The position numbers and the translations under genes were made by a program. Positions 16,597-27,294 of a stretch of DNA of 64,000 bases are shown here, piece after piece; positions within the stretch are counted from its first letter, which is position 1; every line of letters starts with the position of its first letter. The stretch covers positions 1 through 64,000 of the forward strand of contig NZ_QFYR01000003.1 of assembly GCF_003254705.1 (NCBI RefSeq), in the 5' to 3' direction. This stretch comes from Phenylobacterium deserti (GTDB taxonomy: Bacteria; Pseudomonadota; Alphaproteobacteria; Caulobacterales; Caulobacteraceae). The notes below the pieces were generated by a model. That model saw only the letters and a program-made list of their open reading frames with translations, had not been told where the DNA came from and ran no database searches.

Positions 16597-17778
16597 ATGA
16601 CGCCGATTACCACCACCGCGGAACTCGCGGTGTTCTGCGATAAGATCAAGGGCCAACCGTTCGTCGCCGTGGACACCGAGTTCATGCGCGAGACCACCTA
16701 CTGGCCCAAGCTCTGTCTGATCCAGGCCGCAGCCCCGAACGCCGACGCGGTGATCGACCCGTTGGCGGACGGCATCGACCTCGAGCCGTTCTTAGAGATC
16801 CTGCGCGACGAGAAGATCCTCAAGGTCTTTCACGCCGCCCGACAGGACGTGGAAATCTTCAACAACCTGAAGGCCATGCCGCGGCCCTTGTTCGACACCC
16901 AGATTGCTGCCATGGCGGCCGGGTTCGGCGAGCAGATCGCCTACGATGCTTTGGTCCGCCAGATGTTGAAGATCGAGCTCGACAAGTCGAGCCGGTTCAC
17001 CGACTGGGCGCGCCGGCCGCTTTCGGACAACCAGCTGACCTACGCTCTCGCGGACGTCACCCACTTGGCCGACCTTTATCCCAAGCTCCACGCGCGGCTG
17101 GAAAAGGAGGGGCGGCTCGCCTGGGTGACAGACGAGATGGCGAACGTCACGGACCCCGCCAACTATGACGTGGATCCCGAGAACGCCTGGAAGCGGCTGC
17201 GCCCCCGCCGTCATACGGCCAAGTACCTTGCAGTCTATCGTGCGGTCGCCGCCTGGCGCGAGCGCACGGCTCAATTGCGGGACCAGCCGCGCGGTCGCAT
17301 CCTGAAGGACGAGGCGATCGACGAGATCGCAACTCAGGCGCCCACGGATGCTGACGCGCTCGATCGGCTGCGGTCCGTGCCCAAGGGCTTCTCCGGCTCG
17401 CGCTTCGGGCCGGATCTGCTGACGGCCGTGCGCGAGGCGCTGAAGGATCCGGAGGCCTACGCCCCCGTCATCGAGAAGAACAAGCAGCAGCCGTCACCGG
17501 CGGCCGGCGCCGTGGTCGAGTTGCTGAAGGTCCTGTTGAAGGCGCGGGCGGAAGAGGCGGGCGTCGCTACCAAGCTGATTGCGACGGTCGCCGACCTGGA
17601 GCAGATCGCCAACGATGACGAGGCGCCCACGGCCGCGTTGAAGGGCTGGCGACGCGAAGCCTTTGGTGAGGACGCTTTGAAGCTGAAGCGCGGCGAGTTG
17701 GCGCTTGTGCTCGACGGCGCCCGCGTGCGCGTTGTGGAGGTGCGACGCGCGCCGAAGGCGGCAGCTGCCGCCGGCTGA
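16597..17778 (+). CDS. rnd: Ribonuclease D
   Basis: The protein has 393 residues from ATG 16597; a TTG one codon upstream is less likely. It is a 3'-5' exonuclease of the DEDD superfamily that trims tRNA and stable RNA precursors. Visible parts are ExoI VAVDTEFMRETTYWP, ExoII KVFHAARQDVEIF and ExoIII with TYALADVTHLADLYPKL, followed by HRDC helical repeats (about residues 205-385). No clear Shine-Dalgarno sequence is seen. It is convergent with ppx across a terminator. Confidence 0.95.
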   Translation: MTPITTTAELAVFCDKIKGQPFVAVDTEFMRETTYWPKLCLIQAAAPNADAVIDPLADGIDLEPFLEILRDEKILKVFHAARQDVEIFNNLKAMPRPLFDTQIAAMAAGFGEQIAYDALVRQMLKIELDKSSRFTDWARRPLSDNQLTYALADVTHLADLYPKLHARLEKEGRLAWVTDEMANVTDPANYDVDPENAWKRLRPRRHTAKYLAVYRAVAAWRERTAQLRDQPRGRILKDEAIDEIATQAPTDADALDRLRSVPKGFSGSRFGPDLLTAVREALKDPEAYAPVIEKNKQQPSPAAGAVVELLKVLLKARAEEAGVATKLIATVADLEQIANDDEAPTAALKGWRREAFGEDALKLKRGELALVLDGARVRVVEVRRAPKAAAAAG

Positions 17779-17809
17779 CGCAAGCAAGGCTCCAGAGCCT
17801 GATGCAAAG

Positions 17810-17841
17810 GGCGGTGTTCCGAGATGGAGCGCCGCCTTTTT
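17810..17841. terminator. Terminator between rnd and ppx
   Basis: GGCGGTGTTCC (17810-17820) pairs with GGAGCGCCGCC (17826-17836) over 11 bp with two G-U pairs, then five T. It lies between convergent genes. Confidence 0.75.
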
Positions 17842-17842
17842 G

Positions 17843-19336
17843 CTACGCGAACGCCAGCTTGAGCTTCAGCGTGTTCGCGAGGGTCTGAGCGCGCTTGGCG
17901 ACCTGTTCGCCCTGGAGGACGTCTTCCCAGCCTGCGCCCGCGGTGATCACCATTTGATCCGCGTGGATCATTAAGCTCGATTTCTCCAACAGGTGGGGAT
18001 TACGCCCGGACAGGTCGCATCCCAGCCGGATGGCGGCGCCTAGCGCCCGGGCCCGCTGGCGCCGTTCGGCTGAAAGCACCCGGTTGATCGTGGCCGCCTC
18101 GGGCGTGTTGGAAGAGGAGGTATGGCGCGAGAAGGCGACGCAGGCCAGGAACGCCCGTTCCGAGTGAGACACGCCCGCCACGGGCGCCCGGAGCACCTGT
18201 TCGAATGCGATGTCGGCGCGATGGTCGGGGTGCAGCCGCGCTCCGAGATCGGCAAGGCGGCAGGCCGTCGCGAGCAGGACCGCATCTCGTCCGCCGAACA
18301 GGGGCGGCAGCTGGCTGAACGCCGGCGTCAGCCAGGCTTCCAGGGAAGGACCAAGGTCCTGGGCGAGTCCACGCGCGGCGGCTGCGGCTTCAGCGCCGGC
18401 GATCAGCGGATCCTGCCGCCGCACGTCAGGCGGCATGCTTTCCAGCAGCAGGCCCTCCCGGACACCATAGGCGGAGATCGTCACCCGCTCGACGCCGAGC
18501 CGCTCGACGACCGCTTCCAACACCAGGGCCGAGTAGGGCAGGGTTTCGATTCGCTTCTTGGAGAGCTTCTGCATCCGCTCAAGTGACGAGCGGGATTGCC
18601 TTTCGACGAAGCGAGCGACGTCGAGCGCGTCGGAGCGGCTCATCTCGTATTGGTGAGCGATGCGCAGCGGGTAATCCGCAAGCTCCATGTGCAGAAGCGC
18701 CAGGTTGCGCCAGGCGCCGCCCACGGCATGGAAGTGATCTGTCGCGAACCGCTGGGCCACAGGCGCCAGCTCGCGGTCAATAGCGCGGCGCGTGCGGTCG
18801 ATGTCCAGCGCTCGCGGTGCGCCAAGCGCGAAGGGACCGAGAAGCAAACTGACGCCCTCGCTCGGACCAGACCCGTTGACGCGGATCAGCTCCAGGCTGG
18901 AGCCGCCCAGGTCGCCGACCACGCCTTGGGCTGCCGGATAGCCGGCGATTACGCCGGTGGCGGCGTAGCGCGCCTCTTCCACGCCGGTGAGGACGCGCAC
19001 CTCAAGACCCGTTTCCTCCCGCACCCGGCGCACGAACGCGGGACCGTCAACGGCTTCGCGAACTGCGGCGGTGGCGGCGACGGTGATGTCTTCGGCGCGC
19101 CAGCCGTCCAGCACGGTACGGAACCGGCGCAGCGCGCTCATGGCGACCTCCACACCTTCGGCGGACAGGCGTCCGGTGGTCGGCAGGTCCTTGCCGAGGC
19201 CCGCCAGCGCCTTCTCGTTGAAGACCGTCCAAATCGCCCGGCCCTCGATCCGGTAGATCACCAGACGGACGGAGTTCGAACCGAGGTCGACGACGGCCGC
19301 CTGGCGCTCGGGACGATTATCCGCGCGGAGCCACAT
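17843..19336 (-). CDS. ppx: Exopolyphosphatase / guanosine pentaphosphate phosphatase family
   Basis: The protein has 497 residues. The ASKHA-type actin fold is shown by [18 protein letters not shown] near the N-terminus, [12 protein letters not shown] and [13 protein letters not shown] (phosphate 2 motif), then a helical C-terminal domain. It hydrolyses terminal phosphates of polyphosphate and possibly pppGpp. Its start overlaps the end of ppk by 20 bp on the same strand, so synthesis and degradation enzymes are translationally linked. Confidence 0.93.
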   Translation of the reverse strand: MWLRADNRPERQAAVVDLGSNSVRLVIYRIEGRAIWTVFNEKALAGLGKDLPTTGRLSAEGVEVAMSALRRFRTVLDGWRAEDITVAATAAVREAVDGPAFVRRVREETGLEVRVLTGVEEARYAATGVIAGYPAAQGVVGDLGGSSLELIRVNGSGPSEGVSLLLGPFALGAPRALDIDRTRRAIDRELAPVAQRFATDHFHAVGGAWRNLALLHMELADYPLRIAHQYEMSRSDALDVARFVERQSRSSLERMQKLSKKRIETLPYSALVLEAVVERLGVERVTISAYGVREGLLLESMPPDVRRQDPLIAGAEAAAAARGLAQDLGPSLEAWLTPAFSQLPPLFGGRDAVLLATACRLADLGARLHPDHRADIAFEQVLRAPVAGVSHSERAFLACVAFSRHTSSSNTPEAATINRVLSAERRQRARALGAAIRLGCDLSGRNPHLLEKSSLMIHADQMVITAGAGWEDVLQGEQVAKRAQTLANTLKLKLAFA

Positions 19337-21524
19337 CTTCGATCGCGCGCGGCATGTCCTTCACCCTGTGTCCTCGTCCGGAAAGGCTGGGATTGGTCAT
19401 GAAGTACTCGTGCGCCGAGAAGGCGTCCGGGTGGTCCCAGGCCGGGTCACGCGTATAGCGGCCCTGACTGTCCAAGGTCCAGCTCTGCGCCTCGTCTCGA
19501 AGATTTGCCACCATGATCTGATTGAGAACCTGCTGGTGCACAGTTGGGTTCTCGATCGGGGTGAGACATTCGACCCGGCGATCGAGATTGCGCGGCATCC
19601 AGTCGGCGGAGGTGATGAACACCCGTGACGCGCCCGACGGCATGGGCGCGCCGTTCGCAAAGGCGACGATGCGGCCGTGCTCGAGATAGCGACCGATGAT
19701 GCTCTTCACGTGGATGTTCTCGGAAAGGCCCGGAATACCCGGTCGCAGGCAGCAGATGCCGCGGATCACCAGGCGGATCTCCACGCCCGCCTGACTGGCC
19801 GCGTAGAGGGCGTCGATGATCTGGGGATCAACCAGCGAGTTCATCTTGGCCCAGATCGCCGCGGGTTTGCCCGCCTGAGCCGCAGTCGCCTCGCGCCCGA
19901 TGAGGTGCAGCAGATCCCGCTTCATGGTGATGGGGGAGAACGAAAGCTTCTCCAGGCTTTCGGGCTGGGCGTAGCCGGTCACGAAGTTGAACAGGCGCGC
20001 TGAGTCGCGGGCGTATGCCGGCTCAGTCGTGAACAGCGACAGGTCGGTGTAAACTCGGGCCGTGATCGGGTGATAGTTGCCCGTGCCGAAGTGGCAGTAG
20101 GTGCGCAGGGTGTCGCCCTCGCGACGAACCACTGTCGATAGCTTGGCGTGAGTTTTGTACTCCACGAACCCAAAGACAACGTGCACGCCCGCCCGCTCCA
20201 GATCGCGCGCCCACTTCAGGTTCGCTTCCTCGTCGAACCGGGCCTTGATCTCGATCACCGCAGTGACGTTCTTGCCGGCCTCGGCCGCTTCAATCAGGGC
20301 CGCCACGATCGGGCTGTCCTTGGAGGTGCGATACAGCGTCTGCTTGATCGCCAGAACGTTCGGATCACGCGCGGCCTGGCGGATGAATTGCACCACCACG
20401 TCGAAGCTTTCGAAGGGGTGGTGAACGAGGATGTCCTTTTCCCGGATCGCCGCGAAACAGTCGCCCCCGTGGTCACGGATGCGCTCTGGGAAGCGCGGTT
20501 CGAACGACTTGAACTTCAGGTCCGGCCGGTCCGAGGGGATCAGCTGGCTGAGTTCGTCTAGGCCCAACAACCCGTCGATCAGGATGATGTCGTCCGGCTG
20601 CGCGTGAAGATTGGTGCTGATGAAGCCGCGCAGGTCCTCGCTCATCGCGCTTTCGATCTCGACGCGGACCACCGAGCCCATCCGCCGCTGTTTCAGCGCG
20701 GCCTCGAACTCACGGACGAGGTCTTCGGCCTCTTCCTCGATCTCCACGTCGCTGTCCCGGATCAGACGGAAGACGCCTTGGTCCAGCACTTCGCAGCCCG
20801 GGAACAGGTGATCGAGAAACAGGGCGACCAACGACTCCAGAGAAAGGAAGCGCCGGTCCGGCTTCTTGCGACCGCTGCGCTGCGCCGGAAGCTGCCAGAA
20901 GCGGGCAACCTGCGCCGGAATTGGAACCAGGGCGTAGAGCACCTTGGTGTCGCTCACCCGCTTCAGTTTCAGAACCAGCGAGAACGCCAGGTTCGGGATG
21001 AACGGGAACGGGTGAGCCGGGTCGATCGCCAGCGGCGTCAGAACTGGAAACAGCTGGTTGAGGAAGGCGTCCTCGAGTGCGGCCTTCTCGGCGCTGGTGA
21101 CATCGCCCGGCGCGACAACCTTCAGACCTTCGTCAGCCAGTTCCTGCCAGAGCTGTCGCCAGCGGGTCTGCTGGTCGGCCATCAGGTCGGCGGCTTCAGC
21201 GTTGACCCGCTCCAGCTGCTCGGCAGGCGTCATCCCGTCCTGACTGACAACCCTAACCGCTTCGCGGACCTGCGCCTTCAGGCCGGCCACGCGCACCATG
21301 TAGAATTCGTCCAGATTGTTGGCCGAGATCGCCAGAAATCGAAGCCGCTCCAGCAGCGGATGCCGCGGGTTCTTGCTTTCCGCCAGGACGCGGCGGTTGA
21401 AGGAGAGCCAGGACAGCTCCCGGTTGAAGAACCGCGCGGGGCTCGCGGCCAGACCTTCGTCCCAGCTTGCGCCGTGTGCGACCTCTTCCTCGGGCGGCGA
21501 GGCGATGGGCGCGACATAGGTCAT
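19317..21524 (-). CDS. ppk1: Polyphosphate kinase 1
   Basis: The protein has 735 residues, the normal PPK1 size. It makes polyphosphate from ATP through a phosphohistidine. The N-terminal [16 protein letters not shown], the central [16 protein letters not shown] and the catalytic region [17 protein letters not shown], holding the active-site His, are present, as is [19 protein letters not shown]. The C-terminal phospholipase-D-like domains are intact. It lies between hdaA and ppx, the same order as in Caulobacter. Confidence 0.97.
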   Translation of the reverse strand: MTYVAPIASPPEEEVAHGASWDEGLAASPARFFNRELSWLSFNRRVLAESKNPRHPLLERLRFLAISANNLDEFYMVRVAGLKAQVREAVRVVSQDGMTPAEQLERVNAEAADLMADQQTRWRQLWQELADEGLKVVAPGDVTSAEKAALEDAFLNQLFPVLTPLAIDPAHPFPFIPNLAFSLVLKLKRVSDTKVLYALVPIPAQVARFWQLPAQRSGRKKPDRRFLSLESLVALFLDHLFPGCEVLDQGVFRLIRDSDVEIEEEAEDLVREFEAALKQRRMGSVVRVEIESAMSEDLRGFISTNLHAQPDDIILIDGLLGLDELSQLIPSDRPDLKFKSFEPRFPERIRDHGGDCFAAIREKDILVHHPFESFDVVVQFIRQAARDPNVLAIKQTLYRTSKDSPIVAALIEAAEAGKNVTAVIEIKARFDEEANLKWARDLERAGVHVVFGFVEYKTHAKLSTVVRREGDTLRTYCHFGTGNYHPITARVYTDLSLFTTEPAYARDSARLFNFVTGYAQPESLEKLSFSPITMKRDLLHLIGREATAAQAGKPAAIWAKMNSLVDPQIIDALYAASQAGVEIRLVIRGICCLRPGIPGLSENIHVKSIIGRYLEHGRIVAFANGAPMPSGASRVFITSADWMPRNLDRRVECLTPIENPTVHQQVLNQIMVANLRDEAQSWTLDSQGRYTRDPAWDHPDAFSAHEYFMTNPSLSGRGHRVKDMPRAIEDVAPRG

Positions 21525-21592
21525 GGACGCTTAGCTCCCGGAATTGACGGCGGACTGGTTCGCGTAGCCCACCTCAGTTGGGGTGCAAGTGT

Positions 21593-22255
21593 TCACTCGA
21601 AAAGGTCAAGATTTCCATTATCGCCTTCAAGAACCTCGCGAGCGAGCATGCGGCTGATTGGGCCGTCGCCAGCTTCATCCAGCCTGCGGACGATTTCGCG
21701 CGCTTCAGGGATCGACCTCTGCATGCGTCGCAGGAGATACGGGTAGACCTCTTTGGGCGGTCGAATGCTCCGTTCCCGGAAGAAGTTCCTGAGCACGCCT
21801 TCCAGAACTTCGTCGTCCGGTTCCTCGATCTCGGCGACCGGCAGCGCGTTCAGTCGCGACCGAAGGTCCGGCAATGCGGCTGGCCAGCCCACGGGTGGCG
21901 TGCGGGCCGTCAGCAGCAGTCCACCGCCCGCCTGAGCCGCAAGGTTGATCAGATGGAACAGGGCTTCGTCCGGCGCTCCTTGATCGACGTTCTCCAGCAA
22001 GACCGGGCGACCGGCCGCAGCCTCCACCTGGGGCGCCATCCGATCGAGCGCAATCGCGCCTGCGGCCTCGGCCCAGATGCTCGCCAGGTGCGTCTTCCCG
22101 ACCCCGGCGGGCCCCACCAGCACCAGAGCGCCGCCATGCCAGTGCGGCCACGCTTCGACCGCTGCTCGGGCATGAGCGTTGGAAGGGCCTTCGACGAAGG
22201 TCTCGCGAGAGGGGGTGGCGGGCCGTTCCAGCCGCAGCCGAAGCTGTTGCGTCAT
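21593..22255 (-). CDS. hdaA: DnaA-related replication regulator HdaA
   Basis: The protein has 220 residues from ATG 22255 (MTQQLRLRLERP). The N-terminal QLRLRL is a beta-clamp binding motif. The AAA+ part has Walker A GPAGVGKT, a short Walker B region LLENVDQ and sensor segments; the DnaA DNA-binding domain is absent. Hda proteins with the loaded clamp promote ATP hydrolysis by DnaA and prevent over-initiation. It lies 68 bp upstream of ppk on the same strand, as in Caulobacter. Confidence 0.92.
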   Translation of the reverse strand: MTQQLRLRLERPATPSRETFVEGPSNAHARAAVEAWPHWHGGALVLVGPAGVGKTHLASIWAEAAGAIALDRMAPQVEAAAGRPVLLENVDQGAPDEALFHLINLAAQAGGGLLLTARTPPVGWPAALPDLRSRLNALPVAEIEEPDDEVLEGVLRNFFRERSIRPPKEVYPYLLRRMQRSIPEAREIVRRLDEAGDGPISRMLAREVLEGDNGNLDLFE

Positions 22256-22360
22256 TCGCCGGATCCGCGGGGACAAGTCACTACGCCAGTTTAGCAAGGA
22301 GCCGCCGGACGGCGCCAGAACGGCAGCTCGATGTTCCCCGCCATTCACAGGCGGTGGAGA

Positions 22361-23125
22361 TCAGGCGGCGCGAGGTGCTTTCAGGTCACGGGCTGACATC
22401 AGGGTCCAGCCCTCGGCGCGCAGAAGCTCGATGGGCGAGAACTTGATCTTGTAGTCCATCTTGTCCGATCCCCGGACCCAATAGCCGAGGTAGACGTACG
22501 GCAGGCTGGTCATGCCCGCCTGGACGATGTGGTCGAGGATCATGAACGAGCCCAGGCTGCGCCGGGTCATGGTCGGGTCGTAGAAGCTGTAAACCAGCGA
22601 AAGACCATCGCTCATCAGGTCCACCAGGGCGCAGGCGACCAGATCGCCGGGGCCGTCATCTGCAGGGCGCGTGCGGTACTCGATGATGTGGGTCCGCACA
22701 GCCGTGTCTTCGACCATTGCGACGTAATCGGGCCAAGTCATCTCGGCCATGCCGCCGTCCGCATGGCGGGCGGTCAGATATCGGCGGAGCAGGTCGAACT
22801 GCTCCATCGTCGCTTCCGCTTCCACCAAGTGCCGTTCGAGGTCGTCGTTGCGGTTCAGTACCTTCCGCTCGGAGCGGGAGAACACGTAGTCGGCGGCCGG
22901 CAGGCGCGCCGAGACGCAGGCGTTGCACTGCTCGCAGGCGGGCCGGTAGGCGATGTTCTGGGATCGGCGGAAGCCGACCTGGGTCAGGCTGTCGTTGACT
23001 GCGGCGCCTTCCGACAAGGGCAAATGGGCGAAGACCTTCCGCTCGAAGCGATCGGGCAGGTAGGGGCAGGGGGAAGGAGCGGTCAGGAAGAACCTGAGCT
23101 GTCGTGTCGGAAAATGCTGCGTCAC
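22361..23125 (-). CDS. bpt: Aspartate/glutamate leucyltransferase (N-degron pathway)
   Basis: The protein has 254 residues of the arginyl/leucyl transferase family. Bacterial Bpt adds Leu to proteins with N-terminal Asp or Glu, making them ClpS-ClpAP substrates. Conserved features are PCPYLPDRFERKVF, the cysteine cluster YRPACEQCNACVSARLP, and the GNAT-like region YSFYDPTMTRRSLGSFMILDHI with YVYLGYWVRGSDKMDYK. It lies 106 bp upstream of hdaA on the same strand. Confidence 0.95.
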   Translation of the reverse strand: MTQHFPTRQLRFFLTAPSPCPYLPDRFERKVFAHLPLSEGAAVNDSLTQVGFRRSQNIAYRPACEQCNACVSARLPAADYVFSRSERKVLNRNDDLERHLVEAEATMEQFDLLRRYLTARHADGGMAEMTWPDYVAMVEDTAVRTHIIEYRTRPADDGPGDLVACALVDLMSDGLSLVYSFYDPTMTRRSLGSFMILDHIVQAGMTSLPYVYLGYWVRGSDKMDYKIKFSPIELLRAEGWTLMSARDLKAPRAA

Positions 23126-23198
23126 GGCCTAGCGTTCTTCGTCCCAATCCCGCCTGATCTGATTTGGGGCCATGCGGGGCTCGTGCGCAAGCGGAACG

Positions 23199-24104
23199 CT
23201 ACAAGCCCTGGTCCGGCGGGAGCACCGGCGCCTCTCGCAACAACACGATCGCAATGCGACGGTTGCCGGGCAGAGTGGGATCATCGGGGTAAAGCGGCTC
23301 GGAAGTGGCCTTACCAGAGACCTGATAGATGCGATCGGCGTCCACACCTGATCCCTGGAGGATCTGCCGCGACGCATTGGCGCGGGCAGCCGAAAGGGGC
23401 CAATCGTTCTCCGTTTTCACTCCGCCGACGCTCGCGCTGGTGTGGCCGTAGATGCTGACTCTGTTGGGCATCTGGTTGATGACCTTGCTGACGGCGCGAA
23501 GCAGGAGCTTGGCGCGATCATTCGGCTGAGCCGAGCCCTGATTGAACATCGACCGCCCTTCCTGGTCGATGAGCTGGATACGCAGCCCTTCGGGCGTCTG
23601 GTCGATGATGATGTTCTTCGACAGCTCGGAAAGCTCCGGCATGTCCTGGAGCGCTTGGCGGAGAGACTGGGCGGCGGAGGCGAAGGCTGCGGCCTCTCGC
23701 TTCTGCAACTCCTCACGCAGCGCCTCGGTGGAGGCGTCCTCAGCGGACTGCCCCTTGCCGCCATCGGTGCTCTTGCCGTCATTCGGGTTGCGGCTCTCGG
23801 TCGAAAGCTCCTCGATGACGGAGCGCGATCCATTCGCCTTCGCGCCGTCTTCCCCCAGCGCTGTGCCGCCGAGGATACCGCCCGAACCGGAGGTGGTCTC
23901 TGACACGCTGGCCGGCGCAAAGTAATCGGCGATGCCGCGCTTCTGTTCCGGAGAGGTGGTGTTGATCAGCCACATCAGCAGGAAGAAGGCCATCATGGCG
24001 GTCACGAAGTCGGCGTACGCGACCTTCCAGGCGCCGCCGTGGTGTCCGCCGCCGCCTTTCTTCACCACCTTCTTGATGACGATCGGCTGGTCGCCCAGCG
24101 ACAT
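23199..24104 (-). CDS. motB: Flagellar motor stator protein MotB
   Basis: The protein has 301 residues. A cytosolic N-terminus is followed by one membrane span in AYADFVTAMMAFFLLMWLI with the proton-channel Asp32. A long linker and a C-terminal OmpA-like peptidoglycan-binding domain (YGHTSASVGG, LSAARANASRQILQGSG, NRRIAIVLLR) complete it. It anchors the stator with MotA, which is not in the window. A CtrA-like half-matched site lies about 50 bp upstream. Confidence 0.96.
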   Translation of the reverse strand: MSLGDQPIVIKKVVKKGGGGHHGGAWKVAYADFVTAMMAFFLLMWLINTTSPEQKRGIADYFAPASVSETTSGSGGILGGTALGEDGAKANGSRSVIEELSTESRNPNDGKSTDGGKGQSAEDASTEALREELQKREAAAFASAAQSLRQALQDMPELSELSKNIIIDQTPEGLRIQLIDQEGRSMFNQGSAQPNDRAKLLLRAVSKVINQMPNRVSIYGHTSASVGGVKTENDWPLSAARANASRQILQGSGVDADRIYQVSGKATSEPLYPDDPTLPGNRRIAIVLLREAPVLPPDQGL

Positions 24105-24153
24105 GGCGCGCTCCGGTCAAGGCTGATAGGCCGGCAAGGTGCGCGAACGCTCG

Positions 24154-24168
24154 TTAAGATGGCGTTGA
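24154..24168 (-). promoter_or_regulatory. CtrA-like site upstream of motB (one mismatch)
   Basis: TTAA (24154-24157), 7 nt, TTGA (24165-24168) matches the TTAA-N7-TTAA core in 7 of 8 positions; on the minus strand it reads TCAA-N7-TTAA. It is 50-64 bp upstream of motB, a flagellar gene. It could equally serve the divergent GNAT gene at 24188 or be chance. Confidence 0.3.
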
Positions 24169-24187
24169 GTTTGTTTGGGGGCGAGAG

Positions 24188-24694
24188 ATGACGGCTGGCG
24201 AGGTGCTGCGGACGCAGCGGCTGCTTCTGCGCGAACTGACGGAAGCCGACGCGCCCTTCATGCTCGAGCTGCTCAACCAACCCGGCTTCCTCAAAAACAT
24301 CGGCGATCGAGGTGTGAGGACCCTGGACGACGCCCGAGTGCACATCGGTGTGCAGCGGAGCCGATATGCACAGCTGGGTTACGGGCTGTGGGCCGCGGCG
24401 CTGTCTTCGGGCGAGTTGATCGGTCTATGCGGACTGGTGCGGCGGAACGGCTTGGAACATCCCGATCTCGGCTACGCCTTTTTGGCTCGGCACGAGGGGC
24501 AGGGGTATGCCACGGAGGCGGCCGCAGCTGTGGTGAGCCATGTCCGACGCAACCTTGGCATTGGCGCATTGGCCGCGATCACCAGTCCGGAGAATGCGGC
24601 GTCAATCGCAGTATTGGAGAAGCTGGGCTTCCGCTTCGTCGGCCTGAAGCGTCTCCCGGGCGAGGACAAGGACGTCCGTTACTTCGAGGCTTGA
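24188..24694 (+). CDS. GNAT family N-acetyltransferase (RimJ/RimL-like)
   Basis: The protein has 168 residues and starts MTAGEVLRTQRLLLRELTEAD. It fits the Acetyltransf_3 branch that acetylates N-termini or small amines. The acetyl-CoA loop is GYAFLARHEGQGYATEAAAAVV, and ITSPENAASIAVLEKLGFRFVG is the usual C-terminal signature. The substrate is unknown. It is divergent from motB and its end overlaps the convergent NUDIX gene by 16 bp. Confidence 0.92.
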   Translation: MTAGEVLRTQRLLLRELTEADAPFMLELLNQPGFLKNIGDRGVRTLDDARVHIGVQRSRYAQLGYGLWAAALSSGELIGLCGLVRRNGLEHPDLGYAFLARHEGQGYATEAAAAVVSHVRRNLGIGALAAITSPENAASIAVLEKLGFRFVGLKRLPGEDKDVRYFEA

Positions 24695-25065
24695 AGCGCC
24701 GGCAGGATGTGGTCGGCCAGCAAAGGGGCGAGGCTTACGGCGGGAGCGGCCGGGTCTATCCAGCGCATCTCCGCAATCTCCGCGCCGCATCGAGGTTCGC
24801 CTTCGACAGCCGCCAGAAAGGCGCTCGAGCGCACGATGGCTCCAGGCTCGTTCGCGGCTGGCGCTTCGAAGCGCCCGAGCAGCTCGGCGCGCGCAAGCTG
24901 AAGCCCGAGCTCCTCCTCAAGCTCACGCGGCAACGCGGCTTCCAGCGCTTCGCCCGGCTCGGGCTTGCCGCCCGGCAGCATGAATCTCGAGGTTCCGGCT
25001 TTGCGGACGGTCAGGAGGCGTCCCGCTTCATCGCGGATGACGGCGCCCACAACCTCGATGATCAC
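24679..25065 (-). CDS. NUDIX hydrolase
   Basis: The protein has 128 residues. The Nudix box is complete, running GGKPEPGEALEAALPREL then EEELGL, with the REUxEE catalytic core. The family cleaves nucleoside diphosphate derivatives; the substrate cannot be told from sequence. Its start overlaps the end of hemB by 4 bp, so the two are probably cotranscribed with hemB first. Confidence 0.92.
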   Translation of the reverse strand: MIIEVVGAVIRDEAGRLLTVRKAGTSRFMLPGGKPEPGEALEAALPRELEEELGLQLARAELLGRFEAPAANEPGAIVRSSAFLAAVEGEPRCGAEIAEMRWIDPAAPAVSLAPLLADHILPALQASK

Positions 25066-26072
25066 GCGCCCAGCAGGCGCGCGGCGCGGGGCGCGAAGTA
25101 GGTGATCACCCCGGACGCGCCGGCGCGCTTGAAGCTGCCCAGGGTTTCGAGGATCGCCCGCTCCTCGTCCAGCCAGCCGTTCTGGGCTGCGGCCATGAGC
25201 ATCGCGTACTCGCCGCTCACTTGGTAGGCGAAGGTCGGGACCTGGAAGGCGTCCACGACCTGGCGGACGATGTCCAGGTACGGCAAACCCGGCTTCACCA
25301 TCACCATGTCCGCGCCTTCGGCGATGTCCATCGCGACCTCACGAAGCGCCTCCTGATGGTTGGCCGCGTCCATCTGATAGGTCTTCTTGTCGACAGGCGA
25401 GCCACCCGTTCCAAGTTTGCCCGAGCCGATGGCGTCGCGGTACGGGCCATAGAAGGCGGAGGCGAACTTCGCCGCGTAGGACATGATCATCACGTCCTGC
25501 AGACCCTCCGCCTCCAGCGCGCTGCGAAGAACGCCGCAGCGGCCATCCATCATGTCCGAGGGGGCGAGGATATCGCAGCCGGCCTGCGCCTGAACGAGGC
25601 CCTGCAGAACTAGACGTTCAATCGTTGCGTCGTTCGAGATCTTGCCGTTCTCGATCAGCCCGTCGTGGCCGTGGTCGGTGAACGGGTCGAGCGCCACGTC
25701 GCACATGATGCCGACTTCCGGAGCAGCGTCCTTCATCGCCTTCACGGCGCGACAGATCAGGCCGTCCGGATCGTGCGCCAGGGCGCCGGTAGCGTCCTTC
25801 TTGGCCCCGTCGATGTGCGGGAATATGGCGATCGCCGGAATGCCGAGCGCGCGAGCTTCCTTGGCCGCGGCCACAGCATCCTGGATCGAGAAGCGCGACA
25901 CACCGGGCATGGAGGGCACCGGGACTTGGCCTTCTCCATCGTGCACCACCATCGACCAGATCAGATCGGCAGGGGTGAGCGCCGTCTCACGCACCATCCG
26001 ACGGACCCAGTCGGCCTGACGCAGGCGACGAAGACGAAGAGCTGGATAGGCGGCGAGAGGGGCTTTGCTCAT
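25062..26072 (-). CDS. hemB: Delta-aminolevulinic acid dehydratase (porphobilinogen synthase)
   Basis: The protein has 336 residues from ATG 26072 ([19 protein letters not shown]); a longer in-frame reading adds an unrelated tail. It condenses two ALA to porphobilinogen. The active-site region [14 protein letters not shown] holds the Schiff-base Lys, and [17 protein letters not shown] the second Lys. It is cytosolic. hemA, the preceding pathway step, lies 5 kb away in this window. It is divergent from the acyl-CoA dehydrogenase. Confidence 0.97.
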   Translation of the reverse strand: MSKAPLAAYPALRLRRLRQADWVRRMVRETALTPADLIWSMVVHDGEGQVPVPSMPGVSRFSIQDAVAAAKEARALGIPAIAIFPHIDGAKKDATGALAHDPDGLICRAVKAMKDAAPEVGIMCDVALDPFTDHGHDGLIENGKISNDATIERLVLQGLVQAQAGCDILAPSDMMDGRCGVLRSALEAEGLQDVMIMSYAAKFASAFYGPYRDAIGSGKLGTGGSPVDKKTYQMDAANHQEALREVAMDIAEGADMVMVKPGLPYLDIVRQVVDAFQVPTFAYQVSGEYAMLMAAAQNGWLDEERAILETLGSFKRAGASGVITYFAPRAARLLGA

Positions 26073-26154
26073 GATCGCGGGCGTGTGCGCCTTCACGTCG
26101 GGGAAGGCAAGTCCAGGCGTTGACAGAGGGGCGCCGGCGGGGCGTCTTCGCTCC

Positions 26155-27294
26155 ATGGATTTCAGCCTGACAGAAGATCAGCGCGCGATCGAGGAAGCCG
26201 CTAGGGCCTTCGCCGCGCAGGAACTCGCGCCCCATTCGGCGCGGTGGGACGAGGAGAAGCATTTCCCGGTGGAGGTGATGCGCAAGGCCGCCGAGCTTGG
26301 TTTCGCGGGCCTCTATGTGCAGGAAGATGTTGGCGGCTCCGGCCTGACCCGGCTCGACGCCTCCATCGTCTTCGAGCAACTGTCGTATGGCGATGTGGCG
26401 ACCGCCGCCTTCATCTCGATCCACAACATGGCGGCATGGATGATCGACCGCTTCGGGTCGGAGACGTTGCGGGCCAAGTACCTGCCGCGGCTGACGACCA
26501 TGGAGCTGATCGCCTCCTACTGCCTGACAGAGCCTGGTTCGGGCTCCGACGCCGCGGCGATGAAGACCAGCGCGCGCAAGGATGGCGACAGCTACGTCCT
26601 TAACGGTTCGAAAGCCTTCATCTCGGGCGCGGGCACGTCCGACCTCTATGTGGTCATGGCGCGAACCGGCGGGCCCGGCCCAAAGGGCGTCTCGGCGTTT
26701 GTGGTGGAGAAGGACTTCCCTGGCCTCTCATTCGGAGCCCAGGAGAAGAAAATGGGCTGGAACGCCCAGCCTACAGCCCAGGTGAACTTCGACGACTGTC
26801 GCGTTCCGGAAGAGAACCGGATCGGACAGGAAGGCGAGGGTTTCCGCTTCGCCATGGCTGGCCTCGACGGCGGGCGCATCAACATCGCTTCCTGCTCCCT
26901 AGGCGGAGCGGGGCTCGCCCTGGACACCGCGAAAGCCTACCTCGAGACCCGTCAGCAGTTTGGCCAGGCGCTGAAGGACTTCCAGGGGCTGCAATGGCGA
27001 CTTGCAGACATGGCGACCGAGTTGGAAGCGGCGCGACTGATGGTACGCCGGGCCGCCGACGCGCTCGACAAGCGCGATCCGAAGGCGACGCAATACTGCG
27101 CCATGGCCAAGCGGTTCGCCACTGACGCGGGGTTCGAGGTCGCAAACCAGGCGCTGCAGCTGCACGGTGGTTACGGCTACCTGAGGGACTATCCGCTGGA
27201 GCGCATCGTCAGGGATCTCCGAGTCCACCAGATCCTCGAAGGCACCAACGAGATCATGCGGGTGATCACCGCCCGGGAGCTGCTGAGACAATGA
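26155..27294 (+). CDS. Acyl-CoA dehydrogenase, probably isobutyryl-CoA dehydrogenase
   Basis: The protein has 379 residues and starts [19 protein letters not shown]. It is an FAD enzyme with [17 protein letters not shown] and [30 protein letters not shown], the latter with the catalytic Glu region typical of short-chain dehydrogenases. Its place in a run with a 3-hydroxyisobutyryl-CoA hydrolase-like gene and mmsB points to valine catabolism (isobutyryl-CoA to methacrylyl-CoA). Its stop overlaps the next start by 4 bp. Confidence 0.93.
   Translation: MDFSLTEDQRAIEEAARAFAAQELAPHSARWDEEKHFPVEVMRKAAELGFAGLYVQEDVGGSGLTRLDASIVFEQLSYGDVATAAFISIHNMAAWMIDRFGSETLRAKYLPRLTTMELIASYCLTEPGSGSDAAAMKTSARKDGDSYVLNGSKAFISGAGTSDLYVVMARTGGPGPKGVSAFVVEKDFPGLSFGAQEKKMGWNAQPTAQVNFDDCRVPEENRIGQEGEGFRFAMAGLDGGRINIASCSLGGAGLALDTAKAYLETRQQFGQALKDFQGLQWRLADMATELEAARLMVRRAADALDKRDPKATQYCAMAKRFATDAGFEVANQALQLHGGYGYLRDYPLERIVRDLRVHQILEGTNEIMRVITARELLRQ

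Noticed and set aside
23199..24104. Reading the OmpA-like gene as a peptidoglycan-associated lipoprotein
   Set aside because: The N-terminal span with Asp32 in YADFVTAMMAFF and the absence of a lipobox identify it as MotB.
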